27,574 bases of DNA from Candidatus Moraniibacteriota bacterium (GCA_026396205.1 JAPLXF010000069.1:1-27574); one strand, 5' to 3'; counted from the first letter of the stretch, positions 12,907 through 19,992 are shown. Numbers and translations: made by a program. The notes: generated from the letters alone by a model not told the origin.

Positions 12907-13046
12907 CGGAAATTTTAAATTTAAAGTTTTAAATTTTAAATCAATAGCAAATTCAAAATGATCAAATGTTTTAAAATTTAGTCATTTAGATTTCATTTAA
13001 AATTTAGAATTTAAAATTGAAAATTAAATCGTAAGTAATTAATAAA
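12907..13046. repeat. AT-rich low-complexity tract before dnaK
   Basis: Repeated AAATTTTAAA and TTTAAAATT words, self-complementary in many registers, with no open frame. A weak TTGAAA (13017-13022) with TAATAA 17 bp later is the only promoter candidate for dnaK. No CIRCE is present in this gap. Confidence 0.6.
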
Positions 13047-13050
13047 TTTA

Positions 13051-13098
13051 CCCCGTGAAATTCCGCAAAGCGGAAAAGCAGAGCGTATTTCACTGGGG
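13051..13098 (+). repeat. Junction palindrome in front of dnaK
   Basis: CCCC (13051-13054) and GTGAAAT (13055-13061) pair with ATTTCAC (13087-13093) and GGGG (13095-13098), with T13094 bulged. Inside is hairpin TCCGC/GCGGA (13062-13074) and a degenerate second arm. Its reverse complement matches the element before arsM part by part. The right arm GGGGA, 9 nt before the ATG, is the only SD-like sequence of dnaK. Confidence 0.8.
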
Positions 13099-13107
13099 AC
13101 AAAAAAT

Positions 13108-15033
13108 ATGTCAAAGATACTAGGTATCGATCTCGGCACTACCAACTCCGCGATGGCCATCGTGGAAGGAGGAAGTCCCAGGATCGTAGAGAACAAGGAG
13201 GGCAACCGGACCACGCCGTCCATGGTCGCCATTTCCAAATCCGGCGAAAGATTAGTCGGATTGCTTGCGAAAAGGCAAGCCGTAACCAATCCGGAAAATA
13301 CTTTATTTTCCATCAAGCGCCTCATCGGCCGGAAATATGAAGACCCGGAAGTGCAACGCGACGAAAAACTGATGCCGTATAAAATCGTCAAAGGCAACGG
13401 CGGCGTCAAAGTGATCATGCAAGGCAAGGAATATACCCCGCAGGAAATTTCGGCCATGATCTTGGGAAAATTAAAAGCCGACGCCGAAGAAAAACTGGGC
13501 GAAAAAATTGACGAAGCGGTCATCACCGTGCCGGCCTATTTCGACGACTCGCAGCGGAAAGCCACCAAGGAAGCGGGCGAAATCGCGGGCCTTAAAGTCC
13601 GGCGCATCATCAACGAACCGACCGCGGCCGCTCTGGCTTACGGCTTCAATAAGAAAAAAGACGAAAAAATTGCCGTCTATGACCTCGGCGGCGGAACTTT
13701 TGACATTTCCATCCTGGAAGTTTCCGCGGACACCGTGGAAGTCAAATCCACCAACGGCGATACGCATCTAGGCGGCGACGATTTCGACCAGGTCCTCATC
13801 AATTGGATAATCGAAGAATTCAAAAAACAGGAGGGGATTGATTTAGGCAAAGACCCGATGGCTTTGCAGAGGGTGAAAGAGGCGGGCGAAAAAGCCAAGA
13901 TAGAACTGTCCACCGCCATGGAAACGGAAATCAACCAGCCGTTCATCACCACTACGCCTGACGGCCCGAAACATTTAGTCATGAAACTGACGCGCGCCAA
14001 ACTGGAAGAATTAGTCGGCGACCTGGTGCAAAAAACTTTAGAGCCGACCAAGAAAGCCTTGGAGGACGCCAAACTTTCCACTTCGGATATTAATGAAATA
14101 GTCCTGGTCGGCGGTATGACTCGTATGCCTTTAGTCATCCAGACCGTAGAAAAATTCTTCGGCCAGAAAGCCAACATCACCGTCAATCCCGATGAAGTCG
14201 TCGCCATCGGCGCGGCCATCCAAGGCGGAGTTTTGCAAGGCGATGTCAAAGATGTTTTGCTTCTGGATGTGACGCCGCTGACGCTGGGTATTGAAACTTT
14301 AGGCGGCGTGCGCACTCCGCTCATCAATCGCAACACCACCGTGCCGACCGCCAAGTCGCAGATATTTTCCACGGCCGCTGACAACCAGCCGTCGGTGGAA
14401 ATCCATGTCTTGCAAGGCGAACGGGAAATGGCCTCGGACAATAAGACCCTCGGACGCTTTATCCTGGACGGCATTCCGCCGAGCCCGCGCGGCATTCCGC
14501 AAGTGGAAGTGTCGTTTGACATCGACGCCAACGGGATACTCTCCGTCAAAGCCAAGGACAAAGCCACCAACAAAGAGCAATCCATCCGCATTGAAGCTTC
14601 CACCGGCCTTTCCAAAGACGAGATTGAAAAAATGAAGAAAGATGCCGAAGTCCACGCCGAAGAGGATAAGAAAAAGAAGGAAAGCGTGGAAACCAAGAAT
14701 ATGGCCGATACCCTGATTTTCACCACAGAGAAGGCTTTAAAAGAGGCAGGGGATAAGATTACTCCCGAGGAGAAAAAGCCCGTGGAAGAGAAAATTGAGG
14801 CCCTGAAGAGGGTATCAAGTCCGCCAGCTGGCGGAGGGGAGGATGTGGCGGCTATAAAAAAGGCCACCGAAGAGCTCTCCCAGGAGGCGCAAAAGATCGG
14901 CCAGAAGCTTTATGCGGCCGCCCAAGAAGCGCAGAAAAAAGCCGAGGCTGATAAGCCTAAAGAGGGCGAGGCTGATAAGAAAGAGCCGCCGAAAGAGGGA
15001 GAAGTTAAAGATGCAGAGACGGAGAAAAAGTGA
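13108..15033 (+). CDS. dnaK: Chaperone protein DnaK (Hsp70)
   Basis: ATP-driven chaperone acting with DnaJ and GrpE. The 641-aa protein is complete: phosphate-1 motif GIDLGTTNSAMAIVEGG, NEPTAAALAYG, DLGGGTFDISILEVS, the VLVGGMTRMPLV adenosine motif, the DVTPLTLGIETLGG linker start, and the substrate domain with VLQGEREMASDNKTLGRF. The helical lid contains an odd SSPPAGGGED near residue 571, encoded by a perfect 16-bp palindrome (14820-14835) inserted in frame. The tail is Lys/Glu-rich (KEGEADKKEPPKEGEV) with an imperfect repeat. It follows hrcA-grpE in the classical order but is separated by a 1.2-kb orphan block. ATG at 13108 gives the standard start. Confidence 0.98.
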   Translation: MSKILGIDLGTTNSAMAIVEGGSPRIVENKEGNRTTPSMVAISKSGERLVGLLAKRQAVTNPENTLFSIKRLIGRKYEDPEVQRDEKLMPYKIVKGNGGVKVIMQGKEYTPQEISAMILGKLKADAEEKLGEKIDEAVITVPAYFDDSQRKATKEAGEIAGLKVRRIINEPTAAALAYGFNKKKDEKIAVYDLGGGTFDISILEVSADTVEVKSTNGDTHLGGDDFDQVLINWIIEEFKKQEGIDLGKDPMALQRVKEAGEKAKIELSTAMETEINQPFITTTPDGPKHLVMKLTRAKLEELVGDLVQKTLEPTKKALEDAKLSTSDINEIVLVGGMTRMPLVIQTVEKFFGQKANITVNPDEVVAIGAAIQGGVLQGDVKDVLLLDVTPLTLGIETLGGVRTPLINRNTTVPTAKSQIFSTAADNQPSVEIHVLQGEREMASDNKTLGRFILDGIPPSPRGIPQVEVSFDIDANGILSVKAKDKATNKEQSIRIEASTGLSKDEIEKMKKDAEVHAEEDKKKKESVETKNMADTLIFTTEKALKEAGDKITPEEKKPVEEKIEALKRVSSPPAGGGEDVAAIKKATEELSQEAQKIGQKLYAAAQEAQKKAEADKPKEGEADKKEPPKEGEVKDAETEKK

Positions 15034-15039
15034 TGGATA

Positions 15040-15067
15040 AAAGCGAGGTGTAAAATCCTCGCTTTTT
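15040..15067 (+). terminator. Intrinsic terminator of dnaK
   Basis: AAAGCGAGG (15040-15048) pairs with CCTCGCTTT (15057-15065), followed by T. Confidence 0.93.
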
Positions 15068-15071
15068 TAAC

Positions 15072-15113
15072 AATGTATAGTTTCATTGACAAAATGTATA
15101 GATTTGCTATTAT
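15072..15113 (+). promoter_or_regulatory. Promoter with a direct-repeat operator for the MerR/ATPase gene
   Basis: TTGACA (15086-15091), 16 bp, TATTAT (15108-15113). The nonamer AATGTATAG occurs at 15072-15080 and 15093-15101, exactly 21 bp (two helical turns) apart and flanking the -35. This is a likely operator for the DNA-binding protein encoded directly downstream. The start codon is only 11 bp after the -10, so the leader is very short. Confidence 0.65.
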
Positions 15114-15124
15114 ACTAATATTCT

Positions 15125-15844
15125 ATGGAAAAAGATTTGATATCCATAAGCGAGGCGGCAAAAATACTGGGAGTTTCCATTATGACGCTCAGGCGTTGGG
15201 ACGCGTCCGGCCGCCTTTCGTCAGTCCGAAAAAGCCCGCATAGCCATCGCTATTACCGCAAAGAAGACATTGAATTTTTCCGCAATGATCTGTTTCAAGT
15301 CGCCCGGGACTGGGTAGCCACCGGAAAAAATTTTCCGGAGGAATTATATTGCCAAAACAGCGCGATTTTTCAAGCGCGGTTAGTCAAGATGGAAAATGCG
15401 CTGATGCGCGATCTTAAGACAAGGGATATTTTTTCTTTGATTGTTTCGGTTGCGGGGGAAATTGGAAATAATTCCTTCGATCATAATCTCGGACAATGGC
15501 AGGATACTCCCGGAATTTTTTTCGGGTACGACCTGAATAAAAAGCAGATAGTTTTGGCGGATCGGGGCCTGGGCATTTTGGAAACATTGAAAAGAGCCAG
15601 GCCGGGTCTTAAAAATCACAGTGAAGCTTTGCGGGTCGCTTTTACCGAAATAATTTCCGGACGGGCTCCGGAGAACCGGGGAAACGGCTTGAAATACGTG
15701 AGAAAAATAATTTCCAAAAATCCCGTAAGCCTGGTATTTCAGACGGGCAACGCGCAACTCAATCTTTCAGGCGGCAATCCCGATCTGCAAATAAAAGAAA
15801 TAACGGACGGCTTTCGGGGCTGCTTGGCGTTAATTACATTTTAA
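15125..15844 (+). CDS. MerR-type DNA-binding domain fused to a GHKL ATPase domain
   Basis: Residues 5-52 are a MerR-family winged helix (ISISEAAKILGVSIMTLRRWDASG, then HRYYRKEDIEFF). Residues 100-239 look like a GHKL (HATPase_c) domain: N box EIGNN at 112-116, G1 box ADRGLGI at 145-151 and G2-like RGNGLKYV at 185-192, with a beta strand and LNLSGG afterwards. No phospho-acceptor His domain is present, so it resembles anti-sigma/serine-kinase type ATPases rather than a sensor kinase. The partner gene 7 bp downstream encodes a STAS-like protein, the usual binding partner of such ATPases. The pair may form a switch that controls DNA binding. Family assignments rest on motifs; the mechanism is inferred. 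Confidence 0.8.
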   Translation: MEKDLISISEAAKILGVSIMTLRRWDASGRLSSVRKSPHSHRYYRKEDIEFFRNDLFQVARDWVATGKNFPEELYCQNSAIFQARLVKMENALMRDLKTRDIFSLIVSVAGEIGNNSFDHNLGQWQDTPGIFFGYDLNKKQIVLADRGLGILETLKRARPGLKNHSEALRVAFTEIISGRAPENRGNGLKYVRKIISKNPVSLVFQTGNAQLNLSGGNPDLQIKEITDGFRGCLALITF

Positions 15845-15851
15845 TATCCAT

Positions 15852-16223
15852 ATGATCATAGAACTGAAAAAATTCGGAACCACATTGATTTCGCGCCAGA
15901 CCGGCAGTGAAGCTTTTTTGGCTTTTCAACCGGCGCTTAAGGATGTTAAAGAAAATGAAGCGATTGAAATTGATTTCGAAGGCATATTGACTTTCTCTCC
16001 GTCCTGGGGGGACGAATTTTTGACGCCGCTGCTGGAAAAATACGGGGAAAAGCTGGTGCTTCGGCAATCTGACAATCCTTCCGTAAAAGCCACTCTGGAA
16101 ATGCTGGAAGAATCACTGGGAAAAAAATTCAAAATGTCAGGAAGTGACAAAGACGCCGAACCTGCCCGCAATGCTTTGCAAAACGATGCAGGCGGGACCG
16201 AAAAGCCGGAAGATAAGAAATGA
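15852..16223 (+). CDS. STAS-like protein (DUF4325 type), 123 aa
   Basis: The core is AIEIDFEGILTFSPSWGDEFLTPLLEKYGEKLVLRQSDNPSVKATLEML, which matches the STAS-like DUF4325 pattern: a strand ending in DF-x-G, then S-x-S in the place where STAS anti-anti-sigma proteins carry the phosphorylatable Ser, and an E-F helix. The C-terminus (SDKDAEPARNALQNDAGG) is disordered. It starts 7 bp after the MerR/ATPase gene and shares its terminator, so the two are one operon. By analogy with SpoIIAA/SpoIIAB, the ATPase domain could phosphorylate or sequester this protein; that is inference. Confidence 0.75.
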   Translation: MIIELKKFGTTLISRQTGSEAFLAFQPALKDVKENEAIEIDFEGILTFSPSWGDEFLTPLLEKYGEKLVLRQSDNPSVKATLEMLEESLGKKFKMSGSDKDAEPARNALQNDAGGTEKPEDKK

Positions 16224-16230
16224 AATTGAA

Positions 16231-16262
16231 AAAAAGCAGGGTCGAAAGATTCTGCTTTTTTG
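16231..16262 (+). terminator. Intrinsic terminator of the MerR/STAS operon
   Basis: AAAAAGCAG (16231-16239) pairs perfectly with CTGCTTTTT (16252-16260), with T following. Confidence 0.92.
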
Positions 16263-16274
16263 TGATAGAATAAG

Positions 16275-16318
16275 ACCAATAAGTCCTATTCGTCTAATAT
16301 GACCAATTCGACCAATGA
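16275..16318. repeat. Dispersed TTCGTCT/GACCAAT-type repeat, also at 16668-16708
   Basis: Two stretches rich in alternating (T)TCGTCTTAT and GACAAATTCGAC words. The first precedes and forms the start of the four-helix-bundle gene. The second is inside the same gene and adds about 13 residues. Confidence 0.5.
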
Positions 16319-16862
16319 TGAAAAATTAATGTTCGCCCACGGCGGCTACCGCACTTTGGAATCTTTCAAGATGGCAACTTTGGTTTATGATTTTACCATT
16401 GAATTTTGCCAGAAGCATGTTGATTACAAAAGCCGCACCAAAGACCAAATGGAACAAGCGGCGCGCAGTGGCCGGCAAAACATCGCTGAAGGCAGCAAGG
16501 CAGCCGGCACTTCCAAAAAAACGGAAATAAAATTGACCAATGTGGCGCGAGCGAGCCTGGAAGAATTACTTTTGGATTACGAAGATTTTTTGCGCCAACA
16601 TAAATTGAAAATTTGGGACAAAAATTCTCCTGAAGCCAAAGAAATAAGAAGCCTTGCGTATCGCAAAGATAAGACAAATTCGACATATTCGTCTTATACG
16701 ACAAATCCAGAAAGTTTCGCCAACCTTCTAATCTGCCTCATCCATCAAACCAATTATCTCCTCGACCGCCAAATTAAAAAGTTGGCGGAGGATTTCAAAA
16801 CTCAAGGCGGCTTTACTGAGAGGCTCTATCAGCAACGAACTCAATATCGCGAACAGAAATAA
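16299..16862 (+). CDS. Four-helix-bundle protein with suffix domain (23S rRNA IVP-like)
   Basis: Belongs to the family related to proteins encoded in 23S rRNA intervening sequences. The core reads GGYRTLESFKMATLVYDFTIEFCQKHVDYKSRTKDQMEQAARSG with RQNIAEGSKAAGTSKKTEIKLTNVARASLEELLLDYEDFL, and the C-terminal suffix is NPESFANLLICLIHQTNYLLDRQ to GGFTERLYQQR. The biochemical role is unknown. The annotated start MTNSTNDEKL derives from a dispersed repeat (about 16275-16318); MFAHGGYR (16329) may be the ancestral start. A second copy of similar repeat sequence (16668-16708) is read in frame as DKTNSTYSSYTTN between the core and the suffix. Confidence 0.88.
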   Translation: MTNSTNDEKLMFAHGGYRTLESFKMATLVYDFTIEFCQKHVDYKSRTKDQMEQAARSGRQNIAEGSKAAGTSKKTEIKLTNVARASLEELLLDYEDFLRQHKLKIWDKNSPEAKEIRSLAYRKDKTNSTYSSYTTNPESFANLLICLIHQTNYLLDRQIKKLAEDFKTQGGFTERLYQQRTQYREQK

Positions 16863-16947
16863 AAAATTGTCCAAACTGTCTTATTTATCCAATTTTCAAA
16901 TCTTCCCCCACCCCCAAAAACCCTCTTGCCCACAGCGGGATTTAGGC

Positions 16948-17003
16948 TTGACTTTTTTAAAGTTTGATTTATCATAAAAAGCTCTGATTTAGAGCTGTTT
17001 TTA
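16948..17003 (+). promoter_or_regulatory. Promoter with a 5'-end stem-loop
   Basis: TTGACT (16948-16953), 16 bp, TATCAT (16970-16975). Immediately after it AGCTCT/AGAGCT (16980-16985 with 16991-16996), flanked by A5 and T5, would form at the very 5' end of the mRNA. It could stabilise the transcript or act as an attenuator. The gap 16863-16947 holds nothing else that I can identify. Confidence 0.65.
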
Positions 17004-17055
17004 AACTAAAAACGAAGCATTATTAACAACCACCTATTTTAAAGGAGGAAGTAAC

Positions 17056-17574
17056 ATGCAGGACATTAAGGGAATTCCCAAGGCAAAATTACTTCAAGTA
17101 GCAGAAACAGTTGTTGAAAAATTTATAAACTTACCTCAAAACCCGAATCCAGGGAGGAAAGGATGCTACATCGGGGTCGTATCCAAAGAGAGGGGTATTG
17201 TCAAAGTACAGCTGGCCACGGAGCTGGGGTACTGCAAACCTGAAAAGGTGTCCAAATATTTCAGGTTTTGCCTGGAAAAGCCGATGCGAATACTGGAACA
17301 TGGTGAATTCAGCAGCTGGCAAAGCCGGGATGTGGATTCTGAAAAATATGGCGGGGCTGTGACGGCACATCCGAGATCCAAGGGGCCTAAGGCTGGCCGA
17401 GGCATTGCCATAGGCATCTCCGGTTTTACGGAACATGGCGATGAAGCAGTTGCGCTGGTCATAGGATTGGCACTCAATTTATTCATCTTGGAAGATGCCA
17501 AGCGGGTAATAAAGATTAGTGGCAATGAACTGTTTTACCCCATGGTGGAAAAGTGCGCCAAATTATTTATGTAA
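17056..17574 (+). CDS. Hypothetical protein, possibly GlcG/HbpS-like, 172 aa
   Basis: The ATG follows AAAGGAGGAAG at ideal spacing; promoter and terminator make it a single-gene unit. The product is soluble. The second half, YGGAVTAHPRSKGPKAGRG then IAIGISGFTEHGDEAVALVIG, has a Gly-rich strand-turn-helix pattern reminiscent of the GlcG/HbpS heme-binding fold (GAIGVSG-x-DE). The match is loose and the N-terminal half does not fit obviously. Three cysteines are scattered. Function is unassigned; the fold suggestion is tentative. Confidence 0.7.
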   Translation: MQDIKGIPKAKLLQVAETVVEKFINLPQNPNPGRKGCYIGVVSKERGIVKVQLATELGYCKPEKVSKYFRFCLEKPMRILEHGEFSSWQSRDVDSEKYGGAVTAHPRSKGPKAGRGIAIGISGFTEHGDEAVALVIGLALNLFILEDAKRVIKISGNELFYPMVEKCAKLFM

Positions 17575-17590
17575 TTAACGCGCGAACATG

Positions 17591-17637
17591 GGCGGGAATC
17601 TTGAGAGAAAATCTCAAAAGATTTCCGCCTTTTTTTA
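17591..17637 (+). terminator. Intrinsic terminator
   Basis: GGCGG (17591-17595) and AATCTT pair with AAGATT and CCGCC (17625-17629); an inner GAGA/TCTC extends the stem, and a T-run follows. The gap 17638-17744 after it contains only C/A-rich non-coding sequence. Confidence 0.9.
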
Positions 17638-17745
17638 TTTTTTAAATATTTCCCCTCCCGGTTTTAAATTAAAAAAATAAATCCCCTCCGCCTTTCCCAA
17701 AAAACCCAAACAATCTCATTCAACATCTTTTAAAATACTACGATG

Positions 17746-17788
17746 ACATTCCAACATTCTGGAGAATGTTGGAATGTTGTTGTATAAT
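17746..17788 (+). promoter_or_regulatory. Palindromic operator overlapping the HTH regulator promoter
   Basis: ACATTCCAACATTC (17746-17759), TGGA, then its exact reverse complement (17764-17777). The TATAAT (17783-17788) follows 5 bp later, so the palindrome covers the -35 and spacer. An identical palindrome lies at 18140-18171. Confidence 0.8.
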
Positions 17789-17824
17789 AGGAATGTAAAT
17801 GATAGGGGAATAATAAATAAAAAT

Positions 17825-18157
17825 ATGTTAGCCAAAAAACACATAATAAATCCAAATGATTGGCGCCGGCCGGGAAAATCAGTCAAATCGCCCAAACAGA
17901 TGGAACGGCATTTAAAAGGCGTTGCCAACCATTGGCGCATTGAAATTTTATTTTTAGTGGCTAATAACAAAGGCATTACGGTTGAAGACATTGCCGAAAG
18001 GCTTAATTGCAATTTTAAAACTATTTCTGAACACACCCGCAAATTAGACCAAACCGGGCTGATCCGCAAGAAATACAAAGGCCGCACTGTTACCCACGAA
18101 CTTTCACCTTATGGCCAAAATTTTTATAAATTCATACGGACATTCCAACATTCTTGA
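17825..18157 (+). CDS. ArsR-like winged-helix regulator, 110 aa
   Basis: A winged-helix region of ArsR/MarR type: RHLKGVANHWRIEILFLVANN, ITVEDIAERLNCNFKTISEHTRKLDQTGLI as the recognition helix part, then the wing KKYKGRTVTHELSPYGQNFYKFI. The classical arsenic-binding CVCDL motif is absent, with only one Cys present. The frame opens at 17774, but the TATAAT at 17783-17788 rules that start out; ATG at 17825 is chosen. The last codons TFQHS and the stop lie within the second copy of the palindrome that covers its promoter. The regulator probably binds this palindrome and represses itself, and perhaps the arsM-type gene that follows. Confidence 0.8.
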   Translation: MLAKKHIINPNDWRRPGKSVKSPKQMERHLKGVANHWRIEILFLVANNKGITVEDIAERLNCNFKTISEHTRKLDQTGLIRKKYKGRTVTHELSPYGQNFYKFIRTFQHS

Positions 18158-18180
18158 GAATGTTGGAATGTCATTTTTCT
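18139..18180 (+). terminator. Second identical palindrome, overlapping the regulator's 3' end
   Basis: The 14-bp arms equal those at 17746-17777; only the loop differs (TTGA, which holds the TGA stop). With G18139/C18172 the stem is 15 bp and is followed by ATTTTTCTTTCTTTTTTT, so it can serve as terminator. It may also be a second operator, 45 bp before the arsM -35. Confidence 0.75.
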
Positions 18181-18216
18181 TTCTTTTTTTACCGCCTTGC
18201 GGCGAGTCTTTGCTTC

Positions 18217-18245
18217 TTGGCCGGAGATGCTAAAAAGCGTATAAT
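18217..18245 (+). promoter_or_regulatory. Promoter of the ArsM-type gene
   Basis: TTGGCC (18217-18222), 17 bp, TATAAT (18240-18245). The leader would begin near 18252 and contain the whole junction palindrome. Confidence 0.7.
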
Positions 18246-18271
18246 GGATAATGCTTAACCAATAAAAAATT

Positions 18272-18320
18272 TCCCGGTGAAATAAAGCTGCGCTTTTCCG
18301 CGAAGCGGAATTTCACGGGA
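18272..18320 (+). repeat. Three-way-junction palindrome in front of arsM
   Basis: TCCC plus GTGAAAT (18272-18283, one bulged G) pairs with ATTTCAC plus GGGA (18310-18320). It is filled exactly by hairpins AAAGC/GCTTT (18284-18296) and TCCGC/GCGGA (18297-18309). It is related to the dnaK element in inverted orientation. The right arm GGGA is the only SD-like sequence. Confidence 0.85.
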
Positions 18321-18328
18321 TAAAATTT

Positions 18329-19069
18329 ATGCAACAAGACGAAGTCAAAAAAATAGTTAAAGATAGTTATACTGAAATCGCCAAAGGCAGCGGTTGTTCC
18401 TGTTGCGGAGCCAAAAAAGAGCAGGAAAAAATCGCCGAAGAGATTGGCTATTCCAAAGAAGACATCGCTAAATTTTCCGAAGCCAACCTGGGGCTGGGCT
18501 GTGGCAATCCGGTGGCTATGGCCGAAATGCAAGCAGGAGATGCGGTTTTGGATCTGGGCTCTGGCGCCGGTTTTGATTGTTTCATCGCGGCCCGCAAAGT
18601 CGGCGAAAGCGGAAAGATAGTCGGTGTTGATATGGTTCCCGAAATGGTGGAGAAAGCCAAAGCCAACGCGGAAAAATACGGATACAAAAATGTGGAATTT
18701 AAATTAGGGGAAATTGAAAAATTGCCGGTCGAGGATAATGCTTTTGATATCATTATCAGCAATTGCGTTATCAATCTTTCGCCGGACAAAGATACGGTTT
18801 TTGCCGAAGCTTACCGGGCGCTGAAGTCGGGCGGAAAAATGTTTGTGTCCGATATCGTTTTGCTCCAGGAATTGCCGGAGGAAATCAAAAATAATCCGGT
18901 GCTGCTTTCCGGCTGCGTAGCCGGGGCCATTATGAAAGATTATTATATCGCCAAAATGGAAAAAGCCGGATTTGCAGTCGAAGTGCTGTCGGAAGACAAA
19001 GATATCAGCAAGAAGCAATACCAGAGCATGCCACTGGAAAGTTTGAAAGTCAAAGCCGTCAAGAAGTAA
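18329..19069 (+). CDS. arsM: Arsenite methyltransferase (ArsM)
   Basis: ArsM methylates As(III) with SAM. The 246-aa protein has SAM motif I VLDLGSGAGFDCFIAARKVG, VGVDMVPEMVEKAKANAEK, and the three As-coordinating cysteines of the family: Cys58 (LGLGCGNP), Cys146 (ISNCVINLSPDK) and Cys196 (LSGCVAGA). An N-terminal Cys cluster (GCSCCGAKK, residues 22-30) is typical too. The C-terminal region is shorter than in longer ArsM proteins. It lies after a winged-helix regulator and before an ABC exporter-like pair, so a toxic-compound response is plausible. A dispersed palindrome occupies its leader. ATG at 18329 is the only sensible start. Confidence 0.9.
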   Translation: MQQDEVKKIVKDSYTEIAKGSGCSCCGAKKEQEKIAEEIGYSKEDIAKFSEANLGLGCGNPVAMAEMQAGDAVLDLGSGAGFDCFIAARKVGESGKIVGVDMVPEMVEKAKANAEKYGYKNVEFKLGEIEKLPVEDNAFDIIISNCVINLSPDKDTVFAEAYRALKSGGKMFVSDIVLLQELPEEIKNNPVLLSGCVAGAIMKDYYIAKMEKAGFAVEVLSEDKDISKKQYQSMPLESLKVKAVKK

Positions 19070-19133
19070 GTATTTAAATACGTATTAAAATATCCCCCCT
19101 TTATTTATATTATATTTTTCTTTCTCCCACTTT

Positions 19134-19156
19134 CCCGCTAAGCGGGACGGAATTTT
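19134..19156 (+). terminator. Probable terminator of arsM
   Basis: CCCGC/GCGGG (19134-19138 with 19142-19146) with a 3-nt loop, followed after a few bases by TTTTTT. Confidence 0.6.
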
Positions 19157-19162
19157 TTATGC

Positions 19163-19168
19163 TATAAT
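19163..19168 (+). promoter_or_regulatory. -10 element of the ABC transporter operon
   Basis: A consensus TATAAT 11 bp before the ATG; no convincing -35. The leader would be only a few bases, so translation may be nearly leaderless. Confidence 0.5.
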
Positions 19169-19179
19169 ATCAAAAGCTT

Positions 19180-19980
19180 ATGGACAGCATCATCAAAGTG
19201 GAAAATTTAATAAAAAGGTTTGATGATTTATTGGCCGTGGATGACATCAGCTTTGAAGTGAAACCGGGCGAAATTTTTGCGTTTCTCGGGCCTAACGGCG
19301 CCGGCAAATCCACAACTATAAAAATGCTGATTACTCTGCTCAAGCCGACCAGCGGGAAAATGACGCTCAACGGCTATGATCCGACCAAAGATTCCAACGA
19401 GGTCCGCCGGTCTATCGGCATAATTTTTCAGGATCCCAGCTTGGACGACGAGCTGACTGCCTGGGAAAATATGGAATTCCACGGCGTGCTGTATGGCATT
19501 CCCAAAAAAATCCGGCGCGAACGCATTGATCAACTATTGCAGTTTGTGGAACTGACCGAAAGAAGAAATGATTTAGTCAAAGAATTTTCCGGCGGGATGA
19601 AAAGGCGTCTGGAAATCGCACGCGGGCTTCTGCACCACCCGAAAATAATTTTTCTGGACGAGCCGACGCTCGGCTTGGATCCGCAGACCCGCAACCATAT
19701 GTGGAGCTACATCAAGGAACTGAATAAAAACGAGGGCACTACGGTTTTTTTCACGACGCATTATATGGAAGAAGCTGACCGCGTTGCGCAAAAGATTGCC
19801 ATTATTGACCACGGAAAAATCGTGGCCATTGGAACATCGGCCGAGCTTAAAGGACGGACGCAGACTGATTCTTTGGAAGATGCTTTTTTAGCGCTGACCG
19901 GCAAAACTTTGCGGGATGAAAGCAGTAGCGCCACCGATCAGATGCGGATGCGTCATCAGGTCTGGCGCCGGCAAAAATAA
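19180..19980 (+). CDS. ABC transporter ATP-binding protein (DrrA/CcmA type)
   Basis: The nucleotide-binding subunit of an ABC-2 type exporter. The 266-aa protein has Walker A GPNGAGKSTT (38-47), the Q-loop FQDPSLDD near 84, the signature FSGGMKRRLEIARGLL at 136-151, Walker B IIFLDEPTLGLDPQTR at 156-171 and the H-loop TTHYMEEADRVAQ. The DrrA subfamily (YDPTKDSNEVRRSIGIIFQ) exports drugs or polysaccharides. The substrate is unknown. The C-terminal tail (SSSATDQMRMRHQVWRRQK) is atypical. The permease gene begins 12 bp later but is broken, so the transporter may be non-functional in this genome. Confidence 0.93.
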   Translation: MDSIIKVENLIKRFDDLLAVDDISFEVKPGEIFAFLGPNGAGKSTTIKMLITLLKPTSGKMTLNGYDPTKDSNEVRRSIGIIFQDPSLDDELTAWENMEFHGVLYGIPKKIRRERIDQLLQFVELTERRNDLVKEFSGGMKRRLEIARGLLHHPKIIFLDEPTLGLDPQTRNHMWSYIKELNKNEGTTVFFTTHYMEEADRVAQKIAIIDHGKIVAIGTSAELKGRTQTDSLEDAFLALTGKTLRDESSSATDQMRMRHQVWRRQK

Positions 19981-19992
19981 TTAAAATAAATT

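Noticed and set aside
13677..14867. 396-aa open frame antisense to dnaK
   Set aside because: It mirrors the strongly biased codons of dnaK; its sequence is Ser/Thr-rich with no motif and it has no initiation signals.
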